NCBI GenBank assembly: GCA_037178625.1
Contig: CM074137.1
Coordinates: 248,001-312,000, forward strand
Reading direction: 5' to 3'
Source of the DNA: Skeletonema tropicum
Taxonomy: Eukaryota > Bacillariophyta > Thalassiosirophyceae > Thalassiosirales > Thalassiosiraceae
DNA length: 64,000 nt
Numbering within the stretch: position 1 is the stretch's first letter; each line of letters starts with the position of its first letter. The notes under the pieces are model-generated. The model was not told where the DNA came from, made no database searches, and worked only from the letters and a program-made list of their open reading frames with translations. Shown in pieces: positions 42,513-52,484 of this stretch. A program made the translations under genes and the position numbers.

Positions 42513-44506
42513 TCAGAACCAAAATACAGGCACTGTTGCAAGTAGAACACCAGCAACTGCGAGAGCATTGATTCCTACTGCTGGTCCGCCGCTAAAGGGA
42601 CTGGATGGGGTAGTGGATGCAGAGATGTCATTTACTGCTGCCCCGCCGCTGCCGCTGGCGGGACTGGATGTGGATGGGGTAGGGCTAGTAGGGGCTGCAA
42701 AGACGTCATCAACTGCCTTAACATTAAATGCTCCCTGGCGGCAAACATCACAGTTACTATTAGCACAGAACCCGGGAGGGCATTTGGGTGGTTCACCTAG
42801 ACAGGAGTGGTACAGCGAAGTCAGGTGAATATTGAATTGGGTATCGAGTAACATGATAAGTATAATGCAAATGATACTCACGGTTGTATTTGCAGATAGT
42901 GCTGCAAGTTCTAACATGATGCAGAGTAGTATCTTTCGTAACATCATAGATGGCTTGCACCCAGTTGAAAATATAACCTTGGACAGCATCGGATTCGTTA
43001 TCAGAGTGCTCGCATGTTTGAGAACAAGCTACACTCTCGGAGTTCGTAATAACCTTAGAGACCGCCTGAGCTATTCCATTCGTGGCTGATTCTGAGACCT
43101 CATAGTGGTAAGACTTTCCAGTGGTTGATGTTGATGTTGTTTCAATGCTGGTTTCGACACTCATTCCTAACCCCAACTGAGGAATACCAAATGTACCTGT
43201 AACTGATGTTGTTTCTCCTACAGATGTGGATGTTTCAAAAGAGCTTGTAAGACCAGTTGACTTTGTGAACTCTCTTGCAAAAGACTGAGTTTGCCTCACT
43301 CCGTCAGAAACAGACTTTGATCTTTCAAGCTTCCAGGTAATGCCTGTGCCTCCAGGGCTGACACTTCCCTGTTGAGCCAACGCCCAGTAACCTACACCTT
43401 TAAAATTTCCACACTCGTCTGGTGTGGTGGCTCCTGCAAAGTCAACTAAGGAATTTGCTGTGATCTGCTGGAATGGGCAAGGCTCACAAGAAGACCCATC
43501 ATATGAGTCGGAATATGTACCAGAGACACATGAAATCGTGATATCATCAATTAGCCAACCATCGGCCCACGAATTGCTGATGAATCTAACAGATTTGAAG
43601 GGGCGTTCCTTATCAATGATACCATAAAAGAAGATGTGTCCATCTTAATGAGAATGAGGAGGACAACATGTCAGTCAAACACAACAAATGCTCTTGTAAT
43701 TGATATTGTTTGGATAATAACACAGACTTACTCTCTCCATCTGGCTTATGAGGGATTTCGATCATGGTAGCTTTCCCTTCAGAATCAATTGTTTCGATCC
43801 AAAACTTAGCACCTACACTAGCGCCGTAAAATCCAAAGGCAAAGACAGGCTTTGAGAATTCAACTCGGAATGCAGGGTTACTATTTGGGCCATCCGCGAA
43901 GGGTATTTGAGATTGAGCATCCCGTACAAGGGCCTTGTCTCCACTAACGGCACAGATCTTTTTGTCGTTATGATGGGTTAGGACTTTGAGACCTTGCACA
44001 GGAACAGGTTCACTGTCCCCAATGAATTTGGCAGTAATATCACCAAGAGGGGCATCAAAGGGGGTAGCATTTCCTTCACTAGTAATACTAATGGACTCAA
44101 AGTCAAATGTAGCTGTTGCTCCTTTCAAGCTAGATACAAAATCATCCCGAGCAGAATCAGCATAGACACGGTTTGTAAACTCACAGGAATTTCTATCCTC
44201 TCCAAAGAAGGATTGAAGTTCCCCAAACACGGCCGATGGTTTACTGATAAGTAAAGCGAGGGAGGTGAGGGAGGGGATCTTTGCATATTACAAATGAAGA
44301 CGATACAATAAGAATAAGTGAGAGAGATATATTGAGAAGCAGCTGATAAGTACCAGGCGATACTGATGCACACCATCTCTTACCATACCAGCGCTGTAGA
44401 GTACTTGGGCAGTGACATCACTAATGGAGGATCCGCAAATCAAGAAGAAGAGGATTACTTTAGCTTTAGATGTCGATGAATTCATGGTCATGGCATTCAT
44501 GGTCAT
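42513..44506 (-). CDS. Secreted, GPI-anchored beta-rich protein with aerolysin-like segment
   Basis: A four-exon model has matching phases throughout: 44506-44384, 44278-43732, 43643-42882 and 42796-42513 (introns of 105, 88 and 85 bp), giving 571 residues. A signal peptide (VILFFLICGSSISDVTA) leads to a beta-sandwich-like domain (FGELQSFFGEDRNS, FDFESISI, FAFGFYGASVGAKFWIE). A Cys-rich linker follows (CVSGTYSD, CEPCPF), then a long Ser/Thr-alternating region (FETSTSVGETTSVTGTFGIP, GMSVETSIETT) like the membrane-inserting part of aerolysin-type proteins. CPPGFCANSNCDVC and a Pro/Ser/Gly region come next, with a hydrophobic end (LAVAGVLLATVPVFWF) fitting a GPI signal. The first intron uses a weak GCAAAG acceptor. 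Pore-forming activity is only a suggestion. Confidence 0.65.
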
Positions 44507-45437
44507 GGTATTATTATTTTTGTCTGTGTCTGTGAGATTAAATACACTCGAAGAATGCACTGTTTCACCTTTTTATTTATGAGCAGATAGGCACGGTCGA
44601 CGAGCTTTCGCCAGCCGTGCAGAAGGAGGTAGACAGCATCGCCGGCAGGTCGTGGTCTTGGATGAATCTGTCGTGAGGTGCACGACAGCAGTCGTGCTCC
44701 TCGCCTGCCACGACAGTTCTTGCATCGCGTGATTTGACGGTTAACGTCTCTCATCTTATTTTGTCTCTTCTGTCACAGAATAGTGGAACTCTAGCTACAG
44801 ATTAGATAGCGTATTTCGTCATGGATTGTGTCACAAATCCGGGCTTTTAAGAAAAATCCAGAAGACGTTAACCATCGCCGTGAACCGTCGTATGCGGCAA
44901 GAACTCTGCAAGTGCAGAGTGTGGTCTTGGATCACTTGGATTAAGATCCTTTTGTTATTTGCGGCCAACTTTTGTTTCGACCCGTACGTGTCCTTTGAGG
45001 CCAACGTCGGTCAAAGCATTTGGTGTCCTCAGGCCAACGTCTGGGCAAAGAGGTGTCCAGTCCGTGGGTAAGTTACGGGTAAGGTTAAGGTTGTATAATA
45101 ATCATACACATACACATACACATACATAAACATAAATCAAGAACTCCTCTAGAGGTAAACGCACTTTGTCAAGTACGTAGGTACCATCACCATCACCATG
45201 CCATCAATAATCGCCGGAGGATACAGGTAGGCCCTTGGGCCGTATGCCGTGTCCGATAATACGGGCCAGGAGGTGTAGATGTAGACACAGAAGTCGTGCC
45301 TCTCTCGCACTCTCGCTCCGAGGGCGAGGTAGATAGATGCAACATACGGTTATGAGTTGATTACAGGTACAAGGTACATAGAAGTAAAGTGCAGCATCGA
45401 GCATACGCAGCATCGAGCATACCTCCTAACAATAAAC
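44507..45437. other. Intergenic region
   Basis: Contains the small inverted-repeat relic at 44736-44890 and an ACATAC microsatellite at about 45105-45137. No gene seen. Confidence 0.5.
44736..44890. mobile_element. Deleted relic of the 36989-38741 element family
   Basis: GACGGTTAACGTCT (from 44736) is inverted at 44863-44876 (one mismatch). The flanks match the larger element: tcgcgtgatttgacggttaa here against tcgcgtaatttgacggttaa at its right end, and cacggcgatggttaacgtct here against cacggcgacggttagcgtct at its left end. Orientation is reversed relative to the larger copy. Confidence 0.65.
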
Positions 45438-45803
45438 GGCGATCTGTAGTGTTAGCCTATCCAGCAGATTGCTTCTCTTCGAATATTGGTGCTATGATAA
45501 AGGTGAGCACAGTTCTGAACTCCTCTCGATGAGCTGAGTTTGATATCATGGTGAATGAATGTGTGATTTGGAGCCAAAGACCCAAGGAAACTGGATAAGG
45601 GGACCTTTTTTGGGGTTAACCCTTGAGGCAAGCTAGGGGGGTGCTAACAATTATATTTTTGATAAAAAATTAGATACAGCACGGATTCGAACTCAGCTCA
45701 CCGAGAGCAGCATTTTAAGCACCTTTAAAGGGTATGTTACCCCCGTGGCGGAAGAGAAGCAACATTTGGCCATTTATTGGATAGGGTAACACTACAGATC
45801 GCC
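45438..45803. mobile_element. MITE, 366 bp, with terminal inverted repeats
   Basis: The ends GGCGATCTGTAGTGTTA-G/C-CCTATCCA are inverted repeats of about 26 bp with one mismatch, with further matching ttgcttctcttc inside. AAAC at 45434-45437 and 45804-45807 is a possible 4-bp target duplication. No coding capacity. The minus strand near 45690 has a box-B-like GAGTTCGAATCC within a degenerate tRNA-like segment. Confidence 0.75.
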
Positions 45804-46280
45804 AAACATCATCCATGATTCTTCAGGAGCAATGGCATTGGCCCCATCATTGAATATGTATCGATTATTGCGTAAGCGCATTATTGTTTGCTCACAAAAG
45901 ACATCGTAAGGTTGAATTGACAAGCAAAGTTGGCAAAGTGTCGGTATTTTGGTTTGTGCAAAAGCAAAAGCCTTGTGTCCTTGTCTTCTTGTTGTTGTGT
46001 AACAATACTAATACCAAAAAGAGAGATCTATGCCTTGCCTATGCCTATGCCTATGCTGATGAGAATGGGAAGAACAGTTTCACATTTTTGGCAATCGAAT
46101 GACCTAACTAAATATATATCAGGATTAATAGATGGCACGTGTACGTTTACAATTACTAGAACAATATCCTATTAGCAGCCCCAATGACCAATGATACAAA
46201 GGCTAGAGCAGGGCCAACTTTTTATCTCCTCATACATCTTTCTCTAGACCTAGACGAGAATCAAGAAGGAAGGCACAGGA
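45804..46280. other. Intergenic region
   Basis: 3' flank of the 46281 gene. Plus-strand frames of 70-80 codons here include a ctatgc repeat and have no protein-like features. Confidence 0.4.
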
Positions 46281-47168
46281 TCATTCTGTCCTCTCACACA
46301 TCCATGAGTCTGGACCTGGACGCCAATCAACCTCGTCCTCATGCACTTGTCCTATCGTAGGTGCAGCCGCAGGCGTTGGTTGAGATTGAGTGGTCCCAAC
46401 ACTACCACTGCAGAAAAACCGCAGCGAATCGGCAATAACATACAACGCTGCCGAGACAAAAAATAATATCATCATTTGCAATTCCATCCTGTCTGGAACG
46501 TCTCCAAAATCCTTTTGACCAGAAACCTCTAAATGTTGAAACACAACATACCACACTGCCCCAATGAATACGAAACCGTTGGAAATTAAATCAATGGTAA
46601 ATCCGAGACCATCGGGAATGAAATCAATGAAGTTGCCCCCCTCATCTTGTTCTTGTTTTATTTGAAAGAACAAACTCAATACTGCCACAATTACAAGCAA
46701 ATAAGCCGAGCATAGCAGCACTTTGTTCTCAGTATCAAAGTCTTTAATCATCCAATAATAAAAGCCCACTATATCCAAGATCCCCATTGCAATAAAGAGT
46801 ATTGAAATGATATAATTCACTATCGTACTACCACTATGATATCTTCCATGACCCATTGTTCGACGTTGACATATATCTATTGAAAACTCGATAATTCCGG
46901 AGATAACGATGAGTGAAAATCCCACGAGGTAGACAGCTATGGCAATTTTCTCTCTGGCACGACCAGTGAATTCATAAATTTGGAACCATAGCCCGAAGGT
47001 GTATCCGAGTAGTAGGAGATTATGTTGGCAGAGACCGCTGCGCGGTTGATTTGAAGAGGAGAGGGCTGTCTGATCGATGAATTGATTGATGAAAGAAGAC
47101 TGTTGTTGATCGGCATTATGAATGATTGGGACCCCAGCGATGGTGGTGGTGATAACAATACATATCAC
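46281..47168 (-). CDS. Multi-pass membrane protein (start not resolved)
   Basis: About 295 residues with six or seven hydrophobic segments, including HNLLLLGYTFGLWFQI, IAIAVYLVGFSLIVISGIIE, IVNYIISILFIAMGILDIVG, LLVIVAVLSLFFQI, GFVFIGAVWYVVF and MMILFFVSAALYVIA. The tail is soluble, Pro/Asp-rich, with the ending DSWMCERTE. The frame stays open above 47168 to about 47228 but contains no ATG there, so the first exon is missing or the 5' end is damaged. Family unknown. Confidence 0.6.
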   Translation of the reverse strand: MICIVITTTIAGVPIIHNADQQQSSFINQFIDQTALSSSNQPRSGLCQHNLLLLGYTFGLWFQIYEFTGRAREKIAIAVYLVGFSLIVISGIIEFSIDICQRRTMGHGRYHSGSTIVNYIISILFIAMGILDIVGFYYWMIKDFDTENKVLLCSAYLLVIVAVLSLFFQIKQEQDEGGNFIDFIPDGLGFTIDLISNGFVFIGAVWYVVFQHLEVSGQKDFGDVPDRMELQMMILFFVSAALYVIADSLRFFCSGSVGTTQSQPTPAAAPTIGQVHEDEVDWRPGPDSWMCERTE

Positions 47169-47670
47169 CCACTGCGATGAGGCATAAATAATTGCTCTAT
47201 CGTGTAGGGTGTAGGCAAGTTTTTGTCATTTTGTTGGAGTAAGTAGGAGGTAAGTAGGAGGTAAGTAGGAGTACATAATTAGCTTATTCATAAGTACTTA
47301 CTTATATATATGTATTTATGTAGCTTTGAAATGCAAGAAATACTGAAATCCTACTTGGAAATGAAACGCGGTCAGACACAAAAATGAGGGAAGGAACCCC
47401 TTCGCTTGCTTCTCCTTGTACTTATTGTGCAGCCAGCTGTTCAAGATCGGATCGGCTGGCCGGCGCAGCTAGCTGGCATCTGGAATCTGGCATGCAGTGC
47501 AGGATGCATGCTGCGCAGGATGGCTCGGCTCGGTTCGGCAGCGAAACAAACTAAGCAGGAGCGGGCAGGGAGCGGGCGCTGCTGCTCTACTCTATCGTAT
47601 CAAACAACTATCATAATATCAATATCAACCATCGGCATCGGTACATTCTAATTCTATACACTCGAAAACA
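47169..47670. other. Divergent intergenic region
   Basis: Shared upstream region of the 46281 and 47671 genes. About 47236-47270 holds a short tandem repeat (ggaggtaagta units). No gene. Confidence 0.5.
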
Positions 47671-48318
47671 ATGAGGTTCTCAACCGCACTAGCATACACC
47701 CTACTATTCGTTGATGTGGCCTCGAGTGATGATTCAAGCTACACCTACCTATTTCAAATGGATTTATCGACCCCTCTATCGGGCTCACTCGACGACTGCA
47801 TCGGCTGGCAACCTGGCGATAGCTCAACAAATTTCACATGGTACGGTATCAGCTTTCAGCTCCCAGAAGATACTCAGAGCATTTCAGGAGGATGGAATAC
47901 TGCCCCTGCGCAACCTTTGAAAGAAGACGGGTACGTGCAGATGTTCAATGTTACGGCTTTAGGTGTGGCCGACTTCAACTTTACCACATCTGCTGATCGT
48001 CCCGTCATTCGAACACGAATTAATAATGGCATGTTGTGGGAATCATTTACATTCGACTTTGCCGATGGATCAAACTACGTTGAGCAAAAATCATATCAAT
48101 CGGTTTCGTGCAAAATAAGTGAGAGTGGTGAAGGATTGAACAAAACGACTACGTTTAGATCCGTCGTGAGGCCGACCATGGCTGTTTCTCTAGAACGTCT
48201 AAGTGGTCCGGCCCCGACCCCGGCTCCAAAACCTGAACCGAGTTCATCTTTTATGACAGGCAGTTTCTTTGCTATGACAGCTTTGGCTTTGGCTTCGTCT
48301 GCCTTCCTTCTGTTGTAA
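47671..48318 (+). CDS. Secreted GPI-anchored glycoprotein, unknown function
   Basis: 215 residues. A signal peptide (about 1-19) precedes a compact domain with several N-glycosylation sequons (NFTW, NVTA, NFTT, NKTT) and two Cys (CIGW, CKIS). A PAPTPAPKPEP hinge and a C-terminal hydrophobic stretch (FFAMTALALASSAFLLL) typical of GPI attachment follow. The start is the first ATG after a clean 5' flank. Localisation at the cell surface is inferred. Confidence 0.7.
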   Translation: MRFSTALAYTLLFVDVASSDDSSYTYLFQMDLSTPLSGSLDDCIGWQPGDSSTNFTWYGISFQLPEDTQSISGGWNTAPAQPLKEDGYVQMFNVTALGVADFNFTTSADRPVIRTRINNGMLWESFTFDFADGSNYVEQKSYQSVSCKISESGEGLNKTTTFRSVVRPTMAVSLERLSGPAPTPAPKPEPSSSFMTGSFFAMTALALASSAFLLL

Positions 48319-48787
48319 GTAATCCCTGAGATATATAATATGTGTTTCTATCATGAGTGCTTTAGTGAAAAGTTGATACAGTTCCGATGGGATTTGCCGG
48401 AGGATCATCCACCTAAAGAGTGAGCGGATGACGAAAAGATTTATATAATGGAAGTGGGGGTAAAGAAGATCTTTCATGATACAGAGATTTGATTACATGT
48501 ATTCAAATTTACATCGATTTTGATGGCAAATTGCTCCCGTCAACTGTTATGTAATTAAAACGCATTAGCACTCAATACAACCCTACAGAATGATGTTGAT
48601 AAACCTATATCAACATTGATGCACATGATGTAGATTGATTTGCATGATACGCTCTTTCAGAGCCGAGTCACAAATAATCTCATATTTTACTCCTTCGTCT
48701 GAGTTTATTGATTTGCAACCTCCTGCTTGCCGACAAATATCGGGTCTTTTGCTGATTCACTTTAGATACACATGCAGAGAATAATCA
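48319..48787. other. Intergenic region
   Basis: AT-rich convergent 3' flanks. Nothing recognised. Confidence 0.4.
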
Positions 48788-49090
48788 TCATCTCTTCACA
48801 GGTAATGATTGTTTTTCATCCTCTTCACTTTCATCTTCACTTTCATCATCCTTTTCCTCCTCCTCGCTTTCCTCCTCTTCATCACTACTACTATCCAAAT
48901 TAACATCCAACAACTCCTCAATCTCCCCCACAACCTCATCCAACCTCCCCACCTTTTTCATCTGCGCCTCATCCAACTTCTCACCCCCCTCCTTCCTCTC
49001 CTGCAAAATCTCAATCTGCCGGCAGAGCCTTTCAAAAAGGGGGCTTGGTTTTAGGGATATGGAGAAACGCGCTCTAGACCTCCCCTCCAA
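48788..49090 (-). CDS. Acidic-tailed coiled-coil fragment (partial)
   Basis: The frame has no ATG. It opens after a TGA at about 49105 and reads PSPLFERLCRQIEILQERKE, GEKLDEAQMKKVGRLDEVV and an acidic tail of Ser/Asp/Glu with the end KQSLPVKR. The helical pattern (LxxLxxIExLxxxxxxGxxLxxxQxxKxxRxxxLxxEIxEL) resembles the C-termini of eIF2A and PYM/WIBG proteins, but this could be coincidence. It is either a last exon or a truncated pseudogene. Confidence 0.35.
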   Translation of the reverse strand: MEGRSRARFSISLKPSPLFERLCRQIEILQERKEGGEKLDEAQMKKVGRLDEVVGEIEELLDVNLDSSSDEEEESEEEEKDDESEDESEEDEKQSLPVKR

Positions 49091-49451
49091 CGTCTTTTGT
49101 GGTCATTTAAAGGTAGAATTGGGTAGATCATCATCGTAATATGCTCGTTTTGAGACCAAATCAATTTGTGCAGTAAGAGCATGCCCCCATGCCCCTAAAC
49201 CAAGAACGGGGCGGTTGATGATGCCGATGTGATGTCAGTTGTGACGTCAGTACCAAACTTATGTCCTAATTAAGTCGTCAGTACTAATGCCGAAGAATCT
49301 AGAAAGCTTGAAGTTTTCCCTTGTATTTATCTGACTGTCCCTCAAAACACTCACACGCACCCTCAATCAAAACCTCAAACCTCAATTTTTGTAGAAGTAC
49401 GTAGGAGTACTCATCTACAAGCTAAGAAGTAGAAAGCAGGAGACCCATACC
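49091..49451. other. Upstream region of the 49452 gene
   Basis: No gene. It contains a tgatgtcagttgtgacgtcagta repeat-like stretch near 49229-49251 with two copies of TGA(C/T)GTCAGT, reminiscent of CRE/bZIP sites, which diatoms use in light and CO2 responses (inference). Confidence 0.35.
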
Positions 49452-50681
49452 ATGAAGCAGACCACCGCCACGAGTAGGACACTGCTTTTCTACGCAGCCT
49501 TGCTATCGTATTCTCCAGCTGCTGCCTTTAGCTTCAACAATTATAATTTGCGGCGGCATCAGCGCAGTTCAATTCATTTGCAAACAACTTCTAGTTTGGT
49601 GGATTTGGATGAAGTTAGCAGCACTCCACCTTCCAACAGCCGTTGGGCAACAAATGCATTGTTATTTTCATCTTGGAATGATGGGGTCGTTCCGAATACT
49701 GCTGCTAAATCATTTCTTAGGTACTCAATAGTCAACAAACTGCTGCAGGACCACGTTGTCCAAAAAGAAGATGGGCTAGAAACTTCCGTGAAATTCAGCC
49801 CTTGCAATGGCCCCGATGTGGATGAACTCAACAACTTAGAAATAGCTGATACTTTGAGTGAAAGCGGGAAAGAATTCACATTTGAAACTTTTGATACAGA
49901 AGTGACAAGCGAAGTAGATTCATGGGCAAAAGAGACTTTGCAACACATCTCCACTGAGACAAACGAAGTTACTATTAAGTTATTGTACATACCAACAGCA
50001 ATGTATGCTTTGAACCCACAAAGCTCGAATACTCCTGGGAAGCAACGTCAACGGTCCAGAGCAGACGGCAAGAAGCGTAGGACGCAAGTTCTAAACTTGT
50101 TGAAGTCTTTACTATGTGCTCAGAGCTCCGAAAACTTATCTTTCCAAACAATCACGTTAGATCTGGACGATGACTCGTTGAAGCAGCCAGAAGGACCCGA
50201 CAATTCACAATTTCCGAAGGATGGAAAGGAAGCATTCACTACATGGAACCCAACCGTCATCTACGTGGAAGGAGGGAATACTTTTTGGCTTCAACACTGT
50301 ATTGACAAAGGAGAGTACTCACAATTAATCATTGACGCTTGTACAGGTAAATTAGGCGCTGTCTATTGTGGCAAATCAGCCGGTGCAATAGTTGCTGGCG
50401 ACGACGTATCGACAGCGACATGGAAGGGATGGGATGATCCATCCGTAGTTCCAAACCGTGAAACTTATGATGACTGGATAGGTACGAAAGGATTCACATT
50501 TTCTGGAAGTGCATCATACTTTCCACACATGAGTGACGACTGGATAGAGTTGGTGAATGATAAAGTTGAAGGGCAGAAAAGTGACTGCACAACATGCTGT
50601 CTGAGAGAAGAGGAGGTTTGTTGCATTACTGGAGAGAGTAAACAAACATTTGTCGTTTCTGCGGCCGTTCCTGAACGTTAA
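49452..50681 (+). CDS. Peptidase S51-like (dipeptidase E/cyanophycinase-type) protein
   Basis: 409 residues. The N-terminus has a signal peptide ending in SPAAAFSFNN, close to the diatom plastid ASAFAP-type site, then a long Ser-rich region. The catalytic half has VIYVEGGNTFWLQHCI (about 269-284) and VYCGKSAGAIVAG (about 304-316), the nucleophile elbow of family S51 with Ser309. The class I amidotransferase-like fold and peptide hydrolysis are known for the family. The N-terminal 170 residues are not family-typical. Plastid location is inferred. Confidence 0.8.
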   Translation: MKQTTATSRTLLFYAALLSYSPAAAFSFNNYNLRRHQRSSIHLQTTSSLVDLDEVSSTPPSNSRWATNALLFSSWNDGVVPNTAAKSFLRYSIVNKLLQDHVVQKEDGLETSVKFSPCNGPDVDELNNLEIADTLSESGKEFTFETFDTEVTSEVDSWAKETLQHISTETNEVTIKLLYIPTAMYALNPQSSNTPGKQRQRSRADGKKRRTQVLNLLKSLLCAQSSENLSFQTITLDLDDDSLKQPEGPDNSQFPKDGKEAFTTWNPTVIYVEGGNTFWLQHCIDKGEYSQLIIDACTGKLGAVYCGKSAGAIVAGDDVSTATWKGWDDPSVVPNRETYDDWIGTKGFTFSGSASYFPHMSDDWIELVNDKVEGQKSDCTTCCLREEEVCCITGESKQTFVVSAAVPER

Positions 50682-50778
50682 TTCCTCTGACGAAGAAGTT
50701 CGTTGCTGATATGTTCAAAATGATCAAACTGTAGGAATTCTATTATGCATTTTACAAATACAGATATGTTGAATCACT

Positions 50779-52125
50779 CTACTCATTCATTTCATCTCCA
50801 AAGCCCAAGCTTACTGCACCAATCTCACGGAGAAGTTCTGCACAATCGCAATCAACACGGTGGTTTTCTTCGACTAGCCTCAGAGGAGTAACACCTCTAT
50901 CGCCATTAGTCCTCGCATTGACGTCAACTTTCAACTTTCCAGCCCTTCTCCTCCAAGCCCTATTTTCACTAGATTGATCTGAGACATTATCAACTTCGAG
51001 TAGCAATTGTATTACGTCGATTTTACCTGACCGAGCAGCTTCATGGATTGGCTGCCAGCCGTTCCTATCTTTTTGTCGGAACAGAGCAGTTATGGACGCA
51101 GTATCACCGCTTGTTGCATTTGATCTGGCAAGGCGTGACTCAACTTCATCAATTTTGGTTTGAATATAGACGACGTCGCCAATTGCAGCTGCGTGGTGAA
51201 GTGAATTTGCCCCTGGCTCTAATCGAATGCCAGGATATCGATCAAAACTTTCATTCTCTTGAATGACACCTTCATCTTCACCGACGAACTGAATTAGCCA
51301 AAGAGGAGAGGATAAAATCCGTTTTCTTCCAAATAGGGAAGCAAGCCATTCATTCTCCTGTACCAAGTAGGCATAGATCATCCCAATGACTACACCATGG
51401 ATAGTTTCGTTGATTCTGTAGCCCATTAGGACACCAAAAACAATATGAAACATTGGCACATATTTACCTGGCACCGGAAAGAAATTAATATTGTGTTGTT
51501 GATCTGGATGTTTTAGAGAATGCAGAGTGATAATTGCATAGAGTAGCGTGCGGGTGAACACTGGTAGCAAAACTGGGTTGGGAAGATCAATCATACCATT
51601 CATCAGAAAGAAGAGCATAGATGTCTCTGTGAAGACGAGGTAAGTGGCCAGAATAAGCAATGAACAGCACAAGAATGCAAATATGCAGTCTGATAGCCGA
51701 TGTCGATGCCTTCTCCTGACCCATCTATGAATGATTTGATCTCTTAAATTGCCATCATTAGTATCTTGTCGTGTCACTTGGATTAGAGCAGTATCGTGCG
51801 GATCTTTTTCATAACTGGGTACAGTCACGGCCATGGAATAAAGTAGGAGCAGAACAGGGAAATCAGTCAGAGTGCCTGGCCCAGCCCAGGAGAAACTCGT
51901 GAGTATTCGCCATAATTCATAGTTCGGTGACTGTACTCGATGCCAAAGAAAGATGAGTTTATCGGAAGGAAACACATCCAATGAATTCAAGCCGGTGGTG
52001 ACAAGAGAAAATGTCGCCCAAATTCTTGTGATCGGCGGCAGACCGTTGTAGTATTCGAGGAGCGCTTCAAATAGCGGCACCGCATCGTCACGAGGCTGTT
52101 GATGATGATAATGCTGCCGATTCAT
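50779..52125 (-). CDS. Derlin-ankyrin fusion protein
   Basis: 448 residues from the ATG at 52125. The N-terminal part is a Derlin/Der1-type rhomboid-like membrane domain: YYNGLPPITRIWATFSLVTT, LWRILTSFSWAGPGTL and several later membrane segments up to about residue 265, with a variable insert after segment 2. The C-terminal part has ankyrin-like repeats (ANSLHHAAAIGDVVYIQTKI, NGWQPIHEAARSGKIDVIQL, GVTPLRLVEENHRVDC). Derlins retrotranslocate misfolded ER proteins (ERAD), and diatoms also have plastid symbiont-derived versions. The ankyrin tail should face the cytosol. The first in-frame ATG after the upstream TTG was taken as start. Confidence 0.8.
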   Translation of the reverse strand: MNRQHYHHQQPRDDAVPLFEALLEYYNGLPPITRIWATFSLVTTGLNSLDVFPSDKLIFLWHRVQSPNYELWRILTSFSWAGPGTLTDFPVLLLLYSMAVTVPSYEKDPHDTALIQVTRQDTNDGNLRDQIIHRWVRRRHRHRLSDCIFAFLCCSLLILATYLVFTETSMLFFLMNGMIDLPNPVLLPVFTRTLLYAIITLHSLKHPDQQHNINFFPVPGKYVPMFHIVFGVLMGYRINETIHGVVIGMIYAYLVQENEWLASLFGRKRILSSPLWLIQFVGEDEGVIQENESFDRYPGIRLEPGANSLHHAAAIGDVVYIQTKIDEVESRLARSNATSGDTASITALFRQKDRNGWQPIHEAARSGKIDVIQLLLEVDNVSDQSSENRAWRRRAGKLKVDVNARTNGDRGVTPLRLVEENHRVDCDCAELLREIGAVSLGFGDEMNE

Positions 52126-52484
52126 CTCCACTAACAATTCAATAGGAAGATGCCTTGCATGCAGTGCTGAGTGCAAGATTTTTTATGGGCGCAAATAGCG
52201 CATAAGCGAAGCAAGGTACAAGGGTACAATAGCGGAGTGCAGGCGGAAAAAAGATCAAATCGCAAGTCACAAATCAACCAAAGCGACCCAGCACCCAGCA
52301 AGCGGAAGGGAGGGCGGGGCTGTCTTTGCTGCTCCGACGACTGCCTCCTACAAGTATAACATAAACTAAAAATTGTCCTACACTCTGAGTTAATGTTCAT
52401 GAAGATGGCTTATATTTGATTAGTAGATACTGGGAGATGTGACTTGGATCCTTAAGAATAACTCAATAAGATAAGACAACGCAT
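52126..52484. other. Divergent spacer
   Basis: 5' flank of the derlin gene and 3' flank of the zinc-finger gene. Small frames only. Confidence 0.4.

Noticed and set aside
52172..52359. Plus-strand ORF between the derlin and zinc-finger genes
   Set aside because: Low-complexity basic composition, no start context or family features. Likely chance.
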